A DNA stretch of 9,610 nt from DATKXO01 sp035528995 (GTDB lineage: Bacteria > Planctomycetota > Phycisphaerae > UBA1845). The stretch lies in assembly GCA_035528995.1 (NCBI GenBank), contig DATKXO010000332.1:1-9610 (forward strand), in the 5' to 3' direction. The notes beneath the pieces were generated by a model. It was not told the origin of the DNA, searched no databases, and was given only the letters and a program-made list of their open reading frames with translations. Positions within the stretch are counted from its first letter, which is position 1. Every line of letters starts with the position of its first letter. Shown piece after piece: positions 1-8,600 of this stretch. The position numbers and the translations under genes were made by a program.

Positions 1-1
1 C

Positions 2-679
2 CTGCTGCGGCGTGTGGTGGCGGTGCTGGGGTCGAAGCCGGGCTGCAAGGTGCGGCTCAAGCACGAGGACGTCTCCGGTATCCATTGCGCCATCGTGAAC
101 ACCGGTGGTGAGGTCTACCTTCGCGATCTGGCCAGTCGCAACGGAACTTTTCTGAACGACCTGCGCGCCTCGCACGAGCGTCTGGAAGACGGCGACGTGA
201 TCAAGATCCGGCCGTGGGAACTGCGGATCAACGTGGTCGATCCGTCCACCGACGATTCGAGCGACTTCACCGGCCTGGGGCTGGATCCGGCTCCGGCGGC
301 CATCGCGGTCGAGAACGTCAAGGCCGGCAGGATCATTCAACTGCCCCGCGAGGTCAACGTTGTGGGTCGAAGTGGTAGCTGCGACGTGACCATTGAGGAT
401 CGTTCACTGTCACGGGTCCATGCCGTGGTCTTCAACTACCTGTCACAGGTTGTGGTCTGCGACCTGCTGAGCGAGAACGGCGTGAAGGTGAACGGGGAGC
501 AGGTCACGTACTCTAGGCTGAAGAGCGATGACGTACTGACGCTGGGCACGGTGGACCTGCGGGTCAAGGTCATCGAGCCATCGCCCCGGGTGTCGCCGAG
601 CGAGCCGGGCCGCCCGGCCCAGGCACCGCGGCCGGACGGAACCTTCTCCGACCGGATCGACATACGAGCCGCGGAGTAG
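2..679 (+). CDS. Two-FHA-domain protein (5' end outside the window)
   Basis: The frame is open to the left edge. The first FHA strands that normally precede the phosphopeptide loops are missing, so the true start is probably upstream. The first possible start in the window is a GTG at 14, used for numbering here. FHA domain 1 covers roughly residues 1-75 and keeps the SRNGT signature at 41-45. FHA domain 2 covers roughly 97-187 and keeps the VGR loop (117-119) and SRVH (133-136). A Pro/Arg-rich tail of about 35 residues follows. FHA domains bind phosphothreonine peptides and usually act downstream of Ser/Thr kinases in the cytoplasm; that role is inferred from the family. Domain 1 lacks the usual GR and SRxH residues, and domain 2 has SENGV in place of SRNGT. 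No signal peptide or membrane segment is visible in this part. The kinase partner is not in the window. Confidence 0.88.
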   Translation: MLRRVVAVLGSKPGCKVRLKHEDVSGIHCAIVNTGGEVYLRDLASRNGTFLNDLRASHERLEDGDVIKIRPWELRINVVDPSTDDSSDFTGLGLDPAPAAIAVENVKAGRIIQLPREVNVVGRSGSCDVTIEDRSLSRVHAVVFNYLSQVVVCDLLSENGVKVNGEQVTYSRLKSDDVLTLGTVDLRVKVIEPSPRVSPSEPGRPAQAPRPDGTFSDRIDIRAAE

Positions 680-707
680 GAACAAGGCCGCCAACGCGAC
701 AGGCGTC

Positions 708-736
708 TTGACCCCCCCGTGGTCGCTTCCTATTCT
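708..736 (+). promoter_or_regulatory. Candidate sigma70-type promoter for the epimerase gene
   Basis: TTGACC at 708-713 and TATTCT at 731-736 are separated by exactly 17 bases. This matches the -35 consensus at five of six positions and the -10 at four of six. Transcription would start near 743, 28 bases before the preferred GTG at 771. The TTG at 708 that would give the longest reading frame is itself the -35 box, so it is unlikely to be the start codon. This is a consensus match by eye with no experimental support. Confidence 0.35.
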
Positions 737-770
737 GGCGGTCACCTTGGAACCCGAAGCCGACCAATCC

Positions 771-1784
771 GTGAATCTGGTCACCGGCGGCACGGGGCTG
801 CTCGGCAGCCACATCGTCGAGCAACTGGTGCGCCGCGGGCACCGGGTTCGCGCCCTGGTTCGTGCCGGCGCGGACGTGCGTTTCTTGCAGAGCCAGGGGG
901 TCGAGCTGGTCGAGGGTGACATCACGAACCGCGCCTCGCTGGATCGGACCTGTCGGGGGGTGGACCGGGTGTTTCATTCGGCCGCCCGGGTCGGTGACTG
1001 GGGGCCCTGGTCGGAATTCGTCCAGATCACGGTGGGAGGCACGCGGAACCTGGTGGACGCGGCCGCGGAGGCCGGCGTCAAGCGTTTCCTGCACATCAGT
1101 TCGATCAGCGCCTACGGACACCCGGACGGCGAGGGTCTGGTGCTGGACGAGTCGGCTCCGCTGGGCCAAAAGCTGCACCGATGGAGCTACTATTCACGGG
1201 CCAAGGTGGCGGCCGAGGAGATCGTCTGGGAGGCGCACCGCGAGGGACGGATCGCGGTCACGGTGATCCGCCCGAGTTGGCTGTACGGGCCACGGGACCG
1301 GGCGAGCATAGGACGGCTGATCGACTCGATCCGGACACGCAAGGTGAAGCTGATCGGGCGCGGCGACAACCGCCTGAACGTGGTCCACGCCGCGAACGTG
1401 GCCGAGGGCACCGTGCTGGCCGCCTTCTCCGATTCCGCCGCCGGCGAGGCCTACAACTGCTGCAACGACGGGATCATGACACAGGAGCAGTACTTCAACC
1501 GCATCGCCACGGCGCTGGGCGAACCTCCGGTGACCCGGCGGGTTCCGTACCGGGTGGCCCACACGGCGGCCCTGGTGCTCGAATGCGTCGGTCATCTGTT
1601 TCGGCTTCGTAAACCTCCCCTGGTCACGCGGTACTCGGTGTGGCTGATCGGGCGGCGGTGTTTCTTCGAGTGCCGCAAGGCCCGCGAACAGCTTGGCTGG
1701 AAGTCCACGATATCATACGAAGAAGGGATTCCGGCCGCGGTCGAGGACTACCTTCAAACGCACAACGACGGGCGACCGGATTGA
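771..1784 (+). CDS. NAD(P)-dependent epimerase/dehydratase, extended SDR family
   Basis: A cytoplasmic oxidoreductase of the extended short-chain dehydrogenase family. It resembles nucleotide-sugar epimerases, dihydroflavonol reductases and 3-beta-hydroxysteroid dehydrogenase-like proteins. The sequence begins with a Rossmann nucleotide loop, TGGTGLLGSH (residues 5-14). It then has GD at 49-50 after the third strand, VFHSAA around 67-72, the serine region SSISAYG (110-116), the catalytic YxxxK as Y141 and K145, and RPSWLYGPRD near 168-177. The C-terminal KAREQLGW motif is typical of sugar-epimerase relatives. At 337 residues the length fits the family. I prefer the GTG at 771 because the Rossmann strand then starts two residues in; a TTG at 747 is possible, and a TTG at 708 coincides with a promoter element. 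No strong Shine-Dalgarno precedes any of these starts. The gene lies 91 bases after the FHA gene on the same strand. The substrate cannot be told from sequence. Confidence 0.92.
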   Translation: MNLVTGGTGLLGSHIVEQLVRRGHRVRALVRAGADVRFLQSQGVELVEGDITNRASLDRTCRGVDRVFHSAARVGDWGPWSEFVQITVGGTRNLVDAAAEAGVKRFLHISSISAYGHPDGEGLVLDESAPLGQKLHRWSYYSRAKVAAEEIVWEAHREGRIAVTVIRPSWLYGPRDRASIGRLIDSIRTRKVKLIGRGDNRLNVVHAANVAEGTVLAAFSDSAAGEAYNCCNDGIMTQEQYFNRIATALGEPPVTRRVPYRVAHTAALVLECVGHLFRLRKPPLVTRYSVWLIGRRCFFECRKAREQLGWKSTISYEEGIPAAVEDYLQTHNDGRPD

Positions 1785-1831
1785 CGCAGCGGCCGAGCGG
1801 ATCGGGCCGGCCGGCGTCGCGTGGGTTCGAT

Positions 1832-4219
1832 CTAGTCGCGGTCGCCAGGCGCCGTGGCAGGTGTCCGCACGTCGGCAGCAACCCTGACGGCCTTGATGTG
1901 TCGCACCGCGGCTTCGACGACCTGGTCGCGTCCGGCCCCAGCAGCGGCAAGCGTGGGCGTCACCGACACGTCGGGAGCGACGCCGATGTAGAAGTGGTCG
2001 GCGCCCTGGGCATCGACCACCGACGCGGCGGTCCAGGAGACTCGGGCGCCGCTGGGCAGCAGCGCGGTGTCGGTGTCCCCGGGTGCGCCGGCAGTCCTGG
2101 AACCACAGAGCGCGGCCAGCTTCTCGCACTTGACCAATTCAGCGATGCGTTCGGCCCGGCCGTGCGTCAATGCGTCAACGAGGAACACGACGGGGGCCGT
2201 GATGCGCGGCCGGGCGGGGGCAAGCTTCCACTCGGTCTCGATGAACTCGGCGGGTGGTTCGTCGGGGCGAGTGCGGACGGGAACCCGGGCAGAGACGGCC
2301 GAAATCGGGTGGTCGGTCAGATTGCGCAGAAACCGGCTCACACCGGTGGCGACCGTGCCACGCAGATCACAGACCACACCGGCAGCATCGGTGAGCTCAG
2401 GAATGGCCCTGGTCAGGGAAGTGCCCGTCAGTCGCGTGAGATCGAGGTAGACAATCCCGTCGTCGAGCGTGCGTTTGGAAGGCGGTTCGCTCACGCGCCC
2501 GTGCGACTCTGAGGTTCCGCGCTGCAACGTCACCGTGGGCCGATCGGCTGCGCCGGCCGGCTGTAGTTCGAGCCGGACCGCTGTTTCAGGGGCACCGGCG
2601 AGCGCCAGGGCGGCGCAGCGTTGGGTGCGAGCGTGCGGGGAGCCTGGCGTCGCCTCGGCCAAGTCGGCCAATCGGCGGGCAGTGTCCATCCCGTCGATGC
2701 GCAGGATCACGTCGCCGACACCGATGCCACCGATCTTCGGATCGACGGCGGTGCACACGAGTTTCCCTTCCACCAGGGTCGTCCGGACCGCCGGCAGAAC
2801 GAGCGCGGGCGCGTCCCTCGGCGCCAAGTCCGCCTGGGCGTCACCGGTTCCCGAGAGGAAGACATGAACGGCGCCGGCGGCCCGCGCGTTATCGGCTGCG
2901 GCGACAGTGAGGGCCCGGGCGAGCAGCACTTCCGGGTCGGCCTCGACGGTTTCCCAGTAGGAATAGAAGTTCGTCAGGAGGCCGTAGGCGGCGATGACAT
3001 CGGCCAATCGCAGTACACGAGCGTCCGGGGCGGGCGTGCCAACTGACTGACCCGGCTGCGAGGCGGGCGAGCGGGGAGACGGGTTCGTCGAACCGGCGAC
3101 ATCGGTTTCGGGGCGGCTGTCCTGCCGCTGCGACCGCCCGTCCGCGGGGCTGGCGCTGCCAGGACCGGGACCTTCGCCGGGAAGAGCAATGCCGGCCGCG
3201 TCGAACACCCGATCGAGGATCTCGCGATACGAGAGACCGGTCGGCAGATCCAGCTCAATGTTGGGGACCACCCGGTTGACCGTTTCGGCGTCACTCAAGA
3301 AGGGAATGAAACGCGTGAGGGGGAAGGCCACCTCGATGGCGTCGGAGAGTCCGGCGACGAAAGGCTGCTCGGCAAGCGCGACGATGCCGCGCCCGACAAC
3401 CACCGGGGCACCACCGTGCTGCAAACCCAGCAGCCAGCCGGCGACGGCCGGATGGGTGGTTTCGTCGATGAGTACGGCCAGAGGAACGCTCTGCAGCTCG
3501 CTCGGCCCGTCGATCAGCGTGGAGTCGTAGCGTTTGAAGGGCTGCGCTTTCCTGGCGGAACCGTGGTCCGGTTGCATGCCGGCATGTACACGGCCTACCC
3601 TTGGTGGCTTCAAGCTCTTGCCGGGCGTTGCCCATGCCAGCGTTTCTCCGAGTTGGGCGTCGATTGAGGCAAAGGACCGGCCGGCGGTGTGACGAAGGTC
3701 CAATACCCAGCCGTAGAGCCCGTGCGGCTCAACAGACCGGGCTTCCTCCGCTGCGCGCTCGATCCGGGGGATGACCGTGGACTCGCCCGTCGGTGGGTCC
3801 ACGGGCGACAGGGCCACGTACAGGCGCTGACCGTCCAGTGCGACGATGGGCCCCGTGCGAGGCGGATCCGGCTCGGTTGTGGGCGTGGGCTGAGCGGTCG
3901 GCCGGATGATGACAGCGGGATCAGCCAGGTCGTGCGTACAGCGACGCAGCACGTCGATCAGGGCGGCGTCATCCTCGGCGGCCTCGACGGCGGGAATGCA
4001 GTCGATCAGCCACCGGTCCCAGTCGATCTGGACGGCTTTGTCGGAGGGATGATAGTAGCGTACGAGTCGGTGCAGCCGGGCCAGGGCGACGAGATTCGTC
4101 CGGCCGCGCGGCGAGAGCTCCGTGGCAGAGGCGACAGGCGTGGGGGCCGAGGTCACGATCGCCGCCAATAACCAGGCCGCGTTGGCAAACCGGCAATGCG
4201 TTCGTCCGCGTCGTGTCAT
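1832..4219 (-). CDS. Secreted tandem S41-like protein with PDZ domain, probably catalytically inactive
   Basis: A 795-residue protein. A basic N-terminus, a hydrophobic stretch (about 13-23) and an ASA site near 30-32 form a plausible signal peptide, so it is probably exported. It holds two S41 (C-terminal processing protease-like) units. Unit 1 has the N-terminal helical region with RYYHPSD (54-60) and DWDRWL (66-71), then WVLDLR (171-176) and AVLIDE (248-253). A Pro/Ser/Gly-rich linker (about 346-400) follows. Unit 2 has a shorter helical region (401-445), a PDZ domain (about 474-553, GIGVGDVILRIDG at 498-510) and an S41 core (about 585-775, with VVFLVD at 677-682). Active family members have a Ser in a T-x-S-A-S-E-like turn after this last strand. 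Here the turns read ETTHPAVAG (253-261) and ALTHGRAE (683-690), with no serine, so proteolysis is doubtful. It may bind peptides through PDZ instead. The gene lies 47 bases after the acyltransferase gene on the same strand. No clear Shine-Dalgarno precedes its ATG. Confidence 0.85.
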   Translation of the reverse strand: MTRRGRTHCRFANAAWLLAAIVTSAPTPVASATELSPRGRTNLVALARLHRLVRYYHPSDKAVQIDWDRWLIDCIPAVEAAEDDAALIDVLRRCTHDLADPAVIIRPTAQPTPTTEPDPPRTGPIVALDGQRLYVALSPVDPPTGESTVIPRIERAAEEARSVEPHGLYGWVLDLRHTAGRSFASIDAQLGETLAWATPGKSLKPPRVGRVHAGMQPDHGSARKAQPFKRYDSTLIDGPSELQSVPLAVLIDETTHPAVAGWLLGLQHGGAPVVVGRGIVALAEQPFVAGLSDAIEVAFPLTRFIPFLSDAETVNRVVPNIELDLPTGLSYREILDRVFDAAGIALPGEGPGPGSASPADGRSQRQDSRPETDVAGSTNPSPRSPASQPGQSVGTPAPDARVLRLADVIAAYGLLTNFYSYWETVEADPEVLLARALTVAAADNARAAGAVHVFLSGTGDAQADLAPRDAPALVLPAVRTTLVEGKLVCTAVDPKIGGIGVGDVILRIDGMDTARRLADLAEATPGSPHARTQRCAALALAGAPETAVRLELQPAGAADRPTVTLQRGTSESHGRVSEPPSKRTLDDGIVYLDLTRLTGTSLTRAIPELTDAAGVVCDLRGTVATGVSRFLRNLTDHPISAVSARVPVRTRPDEPPAEFIETEWKLAPARPRITAPVVFLVDALTHGRAERIAELVKCEKLAALCGSRTAGAPGDTDTALLPSGARVSWTAASVVDAQGADHFYIGVAPDVSVTPTLAAAGAGRDQVVEAAVRHIKAVRVAADVRTPATAPGDRD

Positions 4220-4266
4220 GGACGGCTATGATAGGGAACACGTCGGTGATTGCCAGCGGATGCGGG

Positions 4267-5085
4267 CTAACGGCGCACGGTGGGCACACGCATCGCGGGA
4301 GCGAGTTCACGGATGGCCGCGGCGATGCGTTGTGTGGCGGCCGCGACGACGTGTCGCCCGGACCGCCCGCGGAGGTCGCTCAGATCGACCGGCTTACCGA
4401 ATCGGACCCGCACGCAGTGCCAGGCCAGGAACGCGGCAACGATGTCATGGCGGTACTTGGTGCCGCTGATATAGGCGGGAATGACGGTGGCTCCGGTGCG
4501 TAGTGCCAGCAGTGCGACGCCGTCCTTGGGTGAGACGATCTCGCCGGGCGGGGGGATGCGGCCCTCGATGAAGATGCCCATGGTTCCGCCCTCGTGGAGC
4601 CGCCGCAGGGCTCGCTTGGTGGCGGCCACGTCGTTGCCGTCGCGCCGCACGGGGATGCACTCGATCAACTGCACAAAAAACCGCCACACGGGGAAGTCGG
4701 CGTACTCGCGGGCGATCAGAAACGCGACCTTGCGATAGGTGCAGCCGGCGCAGAGGAACAACGGATCAGCGGCGCAGGTGTGATTGGCGGTGATGATCAC
4801 CGGTCCGGTTCGCGGCACGGTGCACGGGCCGAGGCGGCGCCAGCGGTACCAGACGCGGCAGACCAGCTCGTTGACCTTGAACCACATCGCGGAATGCAGG
4901 GTGTGCCGGTTGCTGGGGTTGCGGTACCGGATAGCGGCCGCCACGAGCAGCAGCAGGAGGAGCGCAAGCCCAGCCAGCAGAGCGACGCCTATCGCCGTCG
5001 CCGCGGACTGGGCCGCGATCCCCGACAGCGCGGCGCCCGCGGGCTTCGGTACCACACCCAGTTGTCCAAGCAACGCGTGCCCCAT
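4267..5085 (-). CDS. PlsC-type 1-acyl-glycerol-3-phosphate acyltransferase family protein
   Basis: A 272-residue membrane-associated acyltransferase. The family transfers acyl groups to lysophospholipids or related acceptors at the cytoplasmic membrane, mostly lysophosphatidic acid to phosphatidic acid. A single strong hydrophobic segment lies at about 31-52. The acyltransferase blocks follow in order: NHTCAAD with the catalytic HX4D (H102, D107), CIPVRRDGND (143-152), FIEGR (172-176, in place of the common FPEGTR) and VIPAYI (201-206). The segment of about 30 residues before the membrane helix is longer than in minimal PlsC proteins. The start is well supported: AAGGAGG lies eight bases upstream of the ATG. 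It is the first gene of a probable two-gene minus-strand unit with the S41-like gene. The exact acceptor is unknown. I do not assign plsC, because the motif variation and N-terminal extension leave open an ornithine-lipid or other acyl-acceptor role. Confidence 0.92.
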   Translation of the reverse strand: MGHALLGQLGVVPKPAGAALSGIAAQSAATAIGVALLAGLALLLLLLVAAAIRYRNPSNRHTLHSAMWFKVNELVCRVWYRWRRLGPCTVPRTGPVIITANHTCAADPLFLCAGCTYRKVAFLIAREYADFPVWRFFVQLIECIPVRRDGNDVAATKRALRRLHEGGTMGIFIEGRIPPPGEIVSPKDGVALLALRTGATVIPAYISGTKYRHDIVAAFLAWHCVRVRFGKPVDLSDLRGRSGRHVVAAATQRIAAAIRELAPAMRVPTVRR

Positions 5086-5093
5086 CTCGCGGG

Positions 5094-5100
5094 CCTCCTT
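5094..5100 (-). promoter_or_regulatory. Ribosome binding site of the acyltransferase gene
   Basis: The minus strand reads AAGGAGG, a full Shine-Dalgarno core, eight bases before the ATG at 5085. It fixes the start of the acyltransferase and is the strongest ribosome site in the window. Confidence 0.8.
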
Positions 5101-5671
5101 GTCGGCTAAATATGTTGCCAGAATCAGGGCGGGCGCACCATAGCCACGGTCCCGGTGTCAAACAGGTGTTGGGGCGATTCGCGGTGCACTTAACCGGGCA
5201 TGGACGCACGGCTTGACCGGCCCGCGTATCCCAGCCACCACACTGCGGCGAACGGTTCGCTGCGGCATAAGGAGCCGGACGCCCGGCAATCAAGTCGTCA
5301 TGGACTTATTCCTCGTTCGACGAAGGTGGCGTACCGGTTCTACAATGGAAAGCAACCGTGAAATCGGTTAGCATGGCATATGGGTCGAGCCTGAGATTGA
5401 AACGCGTGAGGGAACGAAGACGGGCAGGGAGACCCCAGGAACGGAGCGGAAAGAGGTTCGGGGGGGCAATCCGATAGGGGCTTCCCGCCCCGCGGGTCGG
5501 CAGAGCCTTCCCGTCTGTCGGATCATCCCGCCCGATCACAGCGCGATCAGGGCATCATCCAGAAGAGCACGCGCCAACGGCGCCGGCGGAACAAAGACCA
5601 GTCACAGCGTGCCCACGGTGAGGTTCGCTGTTTTATCGTTGTCAAGATCACTAGGTCAGGGGCAGGCGTTC
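5101..5671. other. Long divergent intergenic region with no convincing gene
   Basis: About 570 bases lie between the divergent acyltransferase and subtilase genes. The region should hold the promoters of both, but I find no good -35/-10 pair. A perfect TTGACA on the minus strand (5156-5161) has only TATGGT (5137-5142) 13 bases downstream, which is too short a spacing. An imperfect hairpin pairs CGGCAGA (5498-5504) with TCTGTCG (5514-5520) around a nine-base loop; no T-run follows. A minus-strand frame of 77 codons (5539 to 5306) starts with GTG, lacks a ribosome site and has mixed third-position bases, so I do not call it a gene. The segment 5400-5470 is purine-rich on the plus strand. I recognise no tRNA, known riboswitch or mobile-element end. 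Confidence 0.5.
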
Positions 5672-5677
5672 GGAGGT
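5672..5677 (+). promoter_or_regulatory. Ribosome binding site of the S8 peptidase gene
   Basis: GGAGGT lies eight bases before the ATG at 5686. It is a near-complete Shine-Dalgarno core and decides the start of a reading frame that has no stop in this window. Confidence 0.75.
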
Positions 5678-5685
5678 AGCCAGGC

Positions 5686-8600
5686 ATGAACAGGCAAGCG
5701 GAAGGACGATCCGCGACATGGGGAGGGGCCGGCGGATTCTTCGCGATGATCGCGGTGGCGTCGGTGATCTGGTGTTCGATGGCCGTTGGAGAAGCAATCC
5801 CGTGGCGCTCGGGTCCGCTCGAGATCGCCCGGCTCGAGCCGGCGGAGTCGTTCGCCGCTCTGGCCGAGGTGTCGCAAAACCCGGACGCGCGCCACGTGGT
5901 GGTGCAGTTCGACGGCTCGCTGGATGCGGGCCAGCGCGAGGTGTTGCGGCAGGCGGGTATTGAGCTGCTGGGCCCGTTGGGCGGTGGGGCCTACTTCGCC
6001 GCGGTTTCAGGCGATGGCGTGGATACGGCCGGACTGCGGTCGGCGCCGGCGGTCATTGGCCTGGAGAGCATCGACCGGGCCTGGAAGCTGGATCCGCGCA
6101 TTCTGGCGGGAGAGGTGCCGGCGTACGCCGTGGTGGCTGAGGCGGTCAGCGGCGATCGCGTGGTCGGTGTGTACGTCCTGTTCCACGGGGACGTTTCCCT
6201 GTTTGCTGACGCGGTGGACGCGGTTGAGCGGCACGGCGGCGTCGTCCGGGACGACCTGCGGGCGATCAACGGGCTGGTGGTGGAGCTGCCGGAAGGGAAC
6301 GTCGAAGCGCTGGCGGACGAGGACGTGGTGCAGTGGATCGAGTGGCCCCTGCCGCGCATGAGTGAGGTGAACAACAGCAACCGCGTCGTCACCGAGGCCG
6401 ACACCGCGCAGGCACCGCCGTACAGCCTGGATGGGACCGGCGTGACGGTGCTGGTGTACGACGGTGGGACGGCCCGTTCGACGCACGTGGACTTTCAAGG
6501 GCGTTGCACGGTGTACGACGCTTCGGGGATGGCGGACCATGCAACGCACGTATCGGGAACCATCGGCGGCGGCGGTGTGGCCAACTCGGCGTACAAGGGA
6601 ATGGCGCCCGCGGTGACGCTGCTGTCCTACGGATTCGAGTACGACGGGTCGGGGACGTTTCTATACAGCAACCCGGGCGACATGCAGGACGATTACAGCG
6701 AGGCAATCAGCACATACGGGGCCCACATCGCCAACAGCTCGATCGGCACCAACACCGAGACCAACGGCTTCGACTGCGCCATCCAGGGCAACTACGGCGT
6801 GACCTCGCAGCTCATCGACACGATCGTGCGTGGCGACGGGTCGAACCCTCTGTTCACCGATCCGTTCCGCGTGGTCTGGGCGAACGGGAACGAGCGGCAG
6901 GGTTCGCGCTGCGACGTCGAGGGCTACGGTGACTATTACAGCACCGCCCCGCCCGCGGGAGCCAAGAACCACATTGCCGTGGGAGCGCTCAACTCGAACG
7001 ACGACTCGATGACCAGCTTCAGCAGTTGGGGGCCGACGGACGACGGACGGATGAAACCGGACATCTCGGCACCGGGGTGTCAGAGCAACGACGACGGGGG
7101 CGTGACGTCGTGCTCGTCGAGCAGTGACACGGCCTACGCGATCAAGTGCGGCACGTCGATGGCGTCGCCGACGGTCTGCGGGCTGTCCTCGCTTCTGCTG
7201 GAGGACTTCCGGGCCCAGTTCCCCGCCGAGCCCGACCCGAGGAACTCGACGCTCAAGACCCTGCTGGCCCACACGGCCGTGGATCTGGGCAATGCGGGGC
7301 CGGACTATATGTACGGTTACGGCTCGGTCCGGATCGTGCAGGCCATCGACTTCATGAGGACGGAGAACTTCTTCGAGGCTCAGGTGGATCAGGGCGCGAC
7401 GCACTCGGTCCTGGTGGTGGTGGATCCGAGCGACACCGAGCTGAAGGTGACGCTGGCCTGGGACGACTACCCCGGCACGCCGAACGTGGACCCGGCACTG
7501 GTAAACGACCTGGACCTGCGCGTGTTCGATCCGTCGAACGGCCGGCACTACCCCTGGACTCTGGATCAGTTCAACCCCAGCGTCAACGCCGTCCAGACGC
7601 AAGAGAACCACGTGGACAACATCGAGCAGGTGTTGGTCAACAACCCTGATCCGGGCGTGTGGCGCATCGAAATTCATGGGTACGCCGTGCCGCAGGGGCC
7701 ACAGTCGTTCTCGCTGTGCGCCTCGCCGCTGCTGGTGAACTGCTCTTCGACCGGAACGATGGCCCTGGACTCGAGCCTGTACGGTTGCACGGCCACGGCG
7801 GGGATTCAGGTCATCGACTGCGACCTCAACACCGATGACGGGACGATTCAGACCGTGAATGTCACCATCGAGTCCACTACCGAGCCCGGCGGGGAGACGG
7901 TGCTGCTGACCGAGACGGGACCGGCCACCGCCGATTTCCGCGGCTCGATCCAGCTCGACCCGGTCAACGGCGCCGGAGTCTTGCAGGTGGCCGACGGTGA
8001 CACGATCACGGCCACGTACATCGACGCCGACGACGGTCAGGGCGGGATCAACGTGCCGGTCACGGCCAATGCGACGGTGGACTGCACCGGACCGGTGATC
8101 AGTAGCGTGCAGGTCACCAACATCGGCTCGCAGAGCGCGACCGTGACGTTCGATACGGACGAAGCGGCCGTCGGCACCGTGCGGTGGGGTTTGTCGTGCG
8201 GCTCGCTGACCGAATCGGCCAGTGAGTCCGGGTCGGGCACCAGCCACTCGGTCGAGCTGACGGGCCTGGACTTCGCGACGCAGTACGACTTCGCCGTCGA
8301 CGCCGAGGATAGCCAGGGCAACTCGTCCACGGACGACAACGGCGGGGCCTGTTATTCGTTCTCGACGCCCGCGGTGGCGTACGATTTCCCACTGAACAGC
8401 GACCCCGGTTGGACCACCTCAGGCGACTGGGCGTTCGGGACGCCCACGGGCGGCGGGTCGTACAACGGTGACCCGACCAGCGGATTCACGGGCAGCAACG
8501 TGTACGGGTACAACCTGGCCGGCGACTACGCGAACAACCTGCCGGCGACGTACCTGACGACGACGGCCATCGACTGCAGCGGTTTGAGCGACGTGGGGCT

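Noticed and set aside
1785..1831. Possible terminator hairpin between the convergent epimerase and S41-like genes
   Set aside because: CGGCCG at 1790-1795 can pair with CGGCCG at 1808-1813, but the stem is only six bases, the loop is twelve bases and no T-run follows on either strand.
1640..2512. Plus-strand open frame of 290 codons across the epimerase 3' end and the S41-like 3' end
   Set aside because: It crosses two well-supported genes in a different frame or strand and shows no domain.
5281..5345. GTTCGAC-containing segment that resembles a tRNA T-loop
   Set aside because: No matching acceptor, D or anticodon stem can be formed around it. The local inverted repeat is short and has a mismatch.
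5398..5412. Exact 15-base repeat of TGAAACGCGTGAGGG, also present at 3307-3321
   Set aside because: A single 15-base match is not far from chance in a GC-biased 9.6 kb window. One copy is inside the S41-like coding region, and there are no further copies or flanking similarity.
5306..5539. Minus-strand 77-codon frame in the intergenic region
   Set aside because: GTG start without a ribosome site, mixed third-position composition unlike neighbouring genes, and no recognisable motif. Kept only as a point to check by comparison.
6661..8247. Minus-strand open frame of 528 codons
   Set aside because: It lies antisense to the subtilase, whose catalytic motifs and beta-barrel are unmistakable. Long antisense frames are expected in GC-rich genes. 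Its translation is Arg/His/Val-rich with no recognisable domain.
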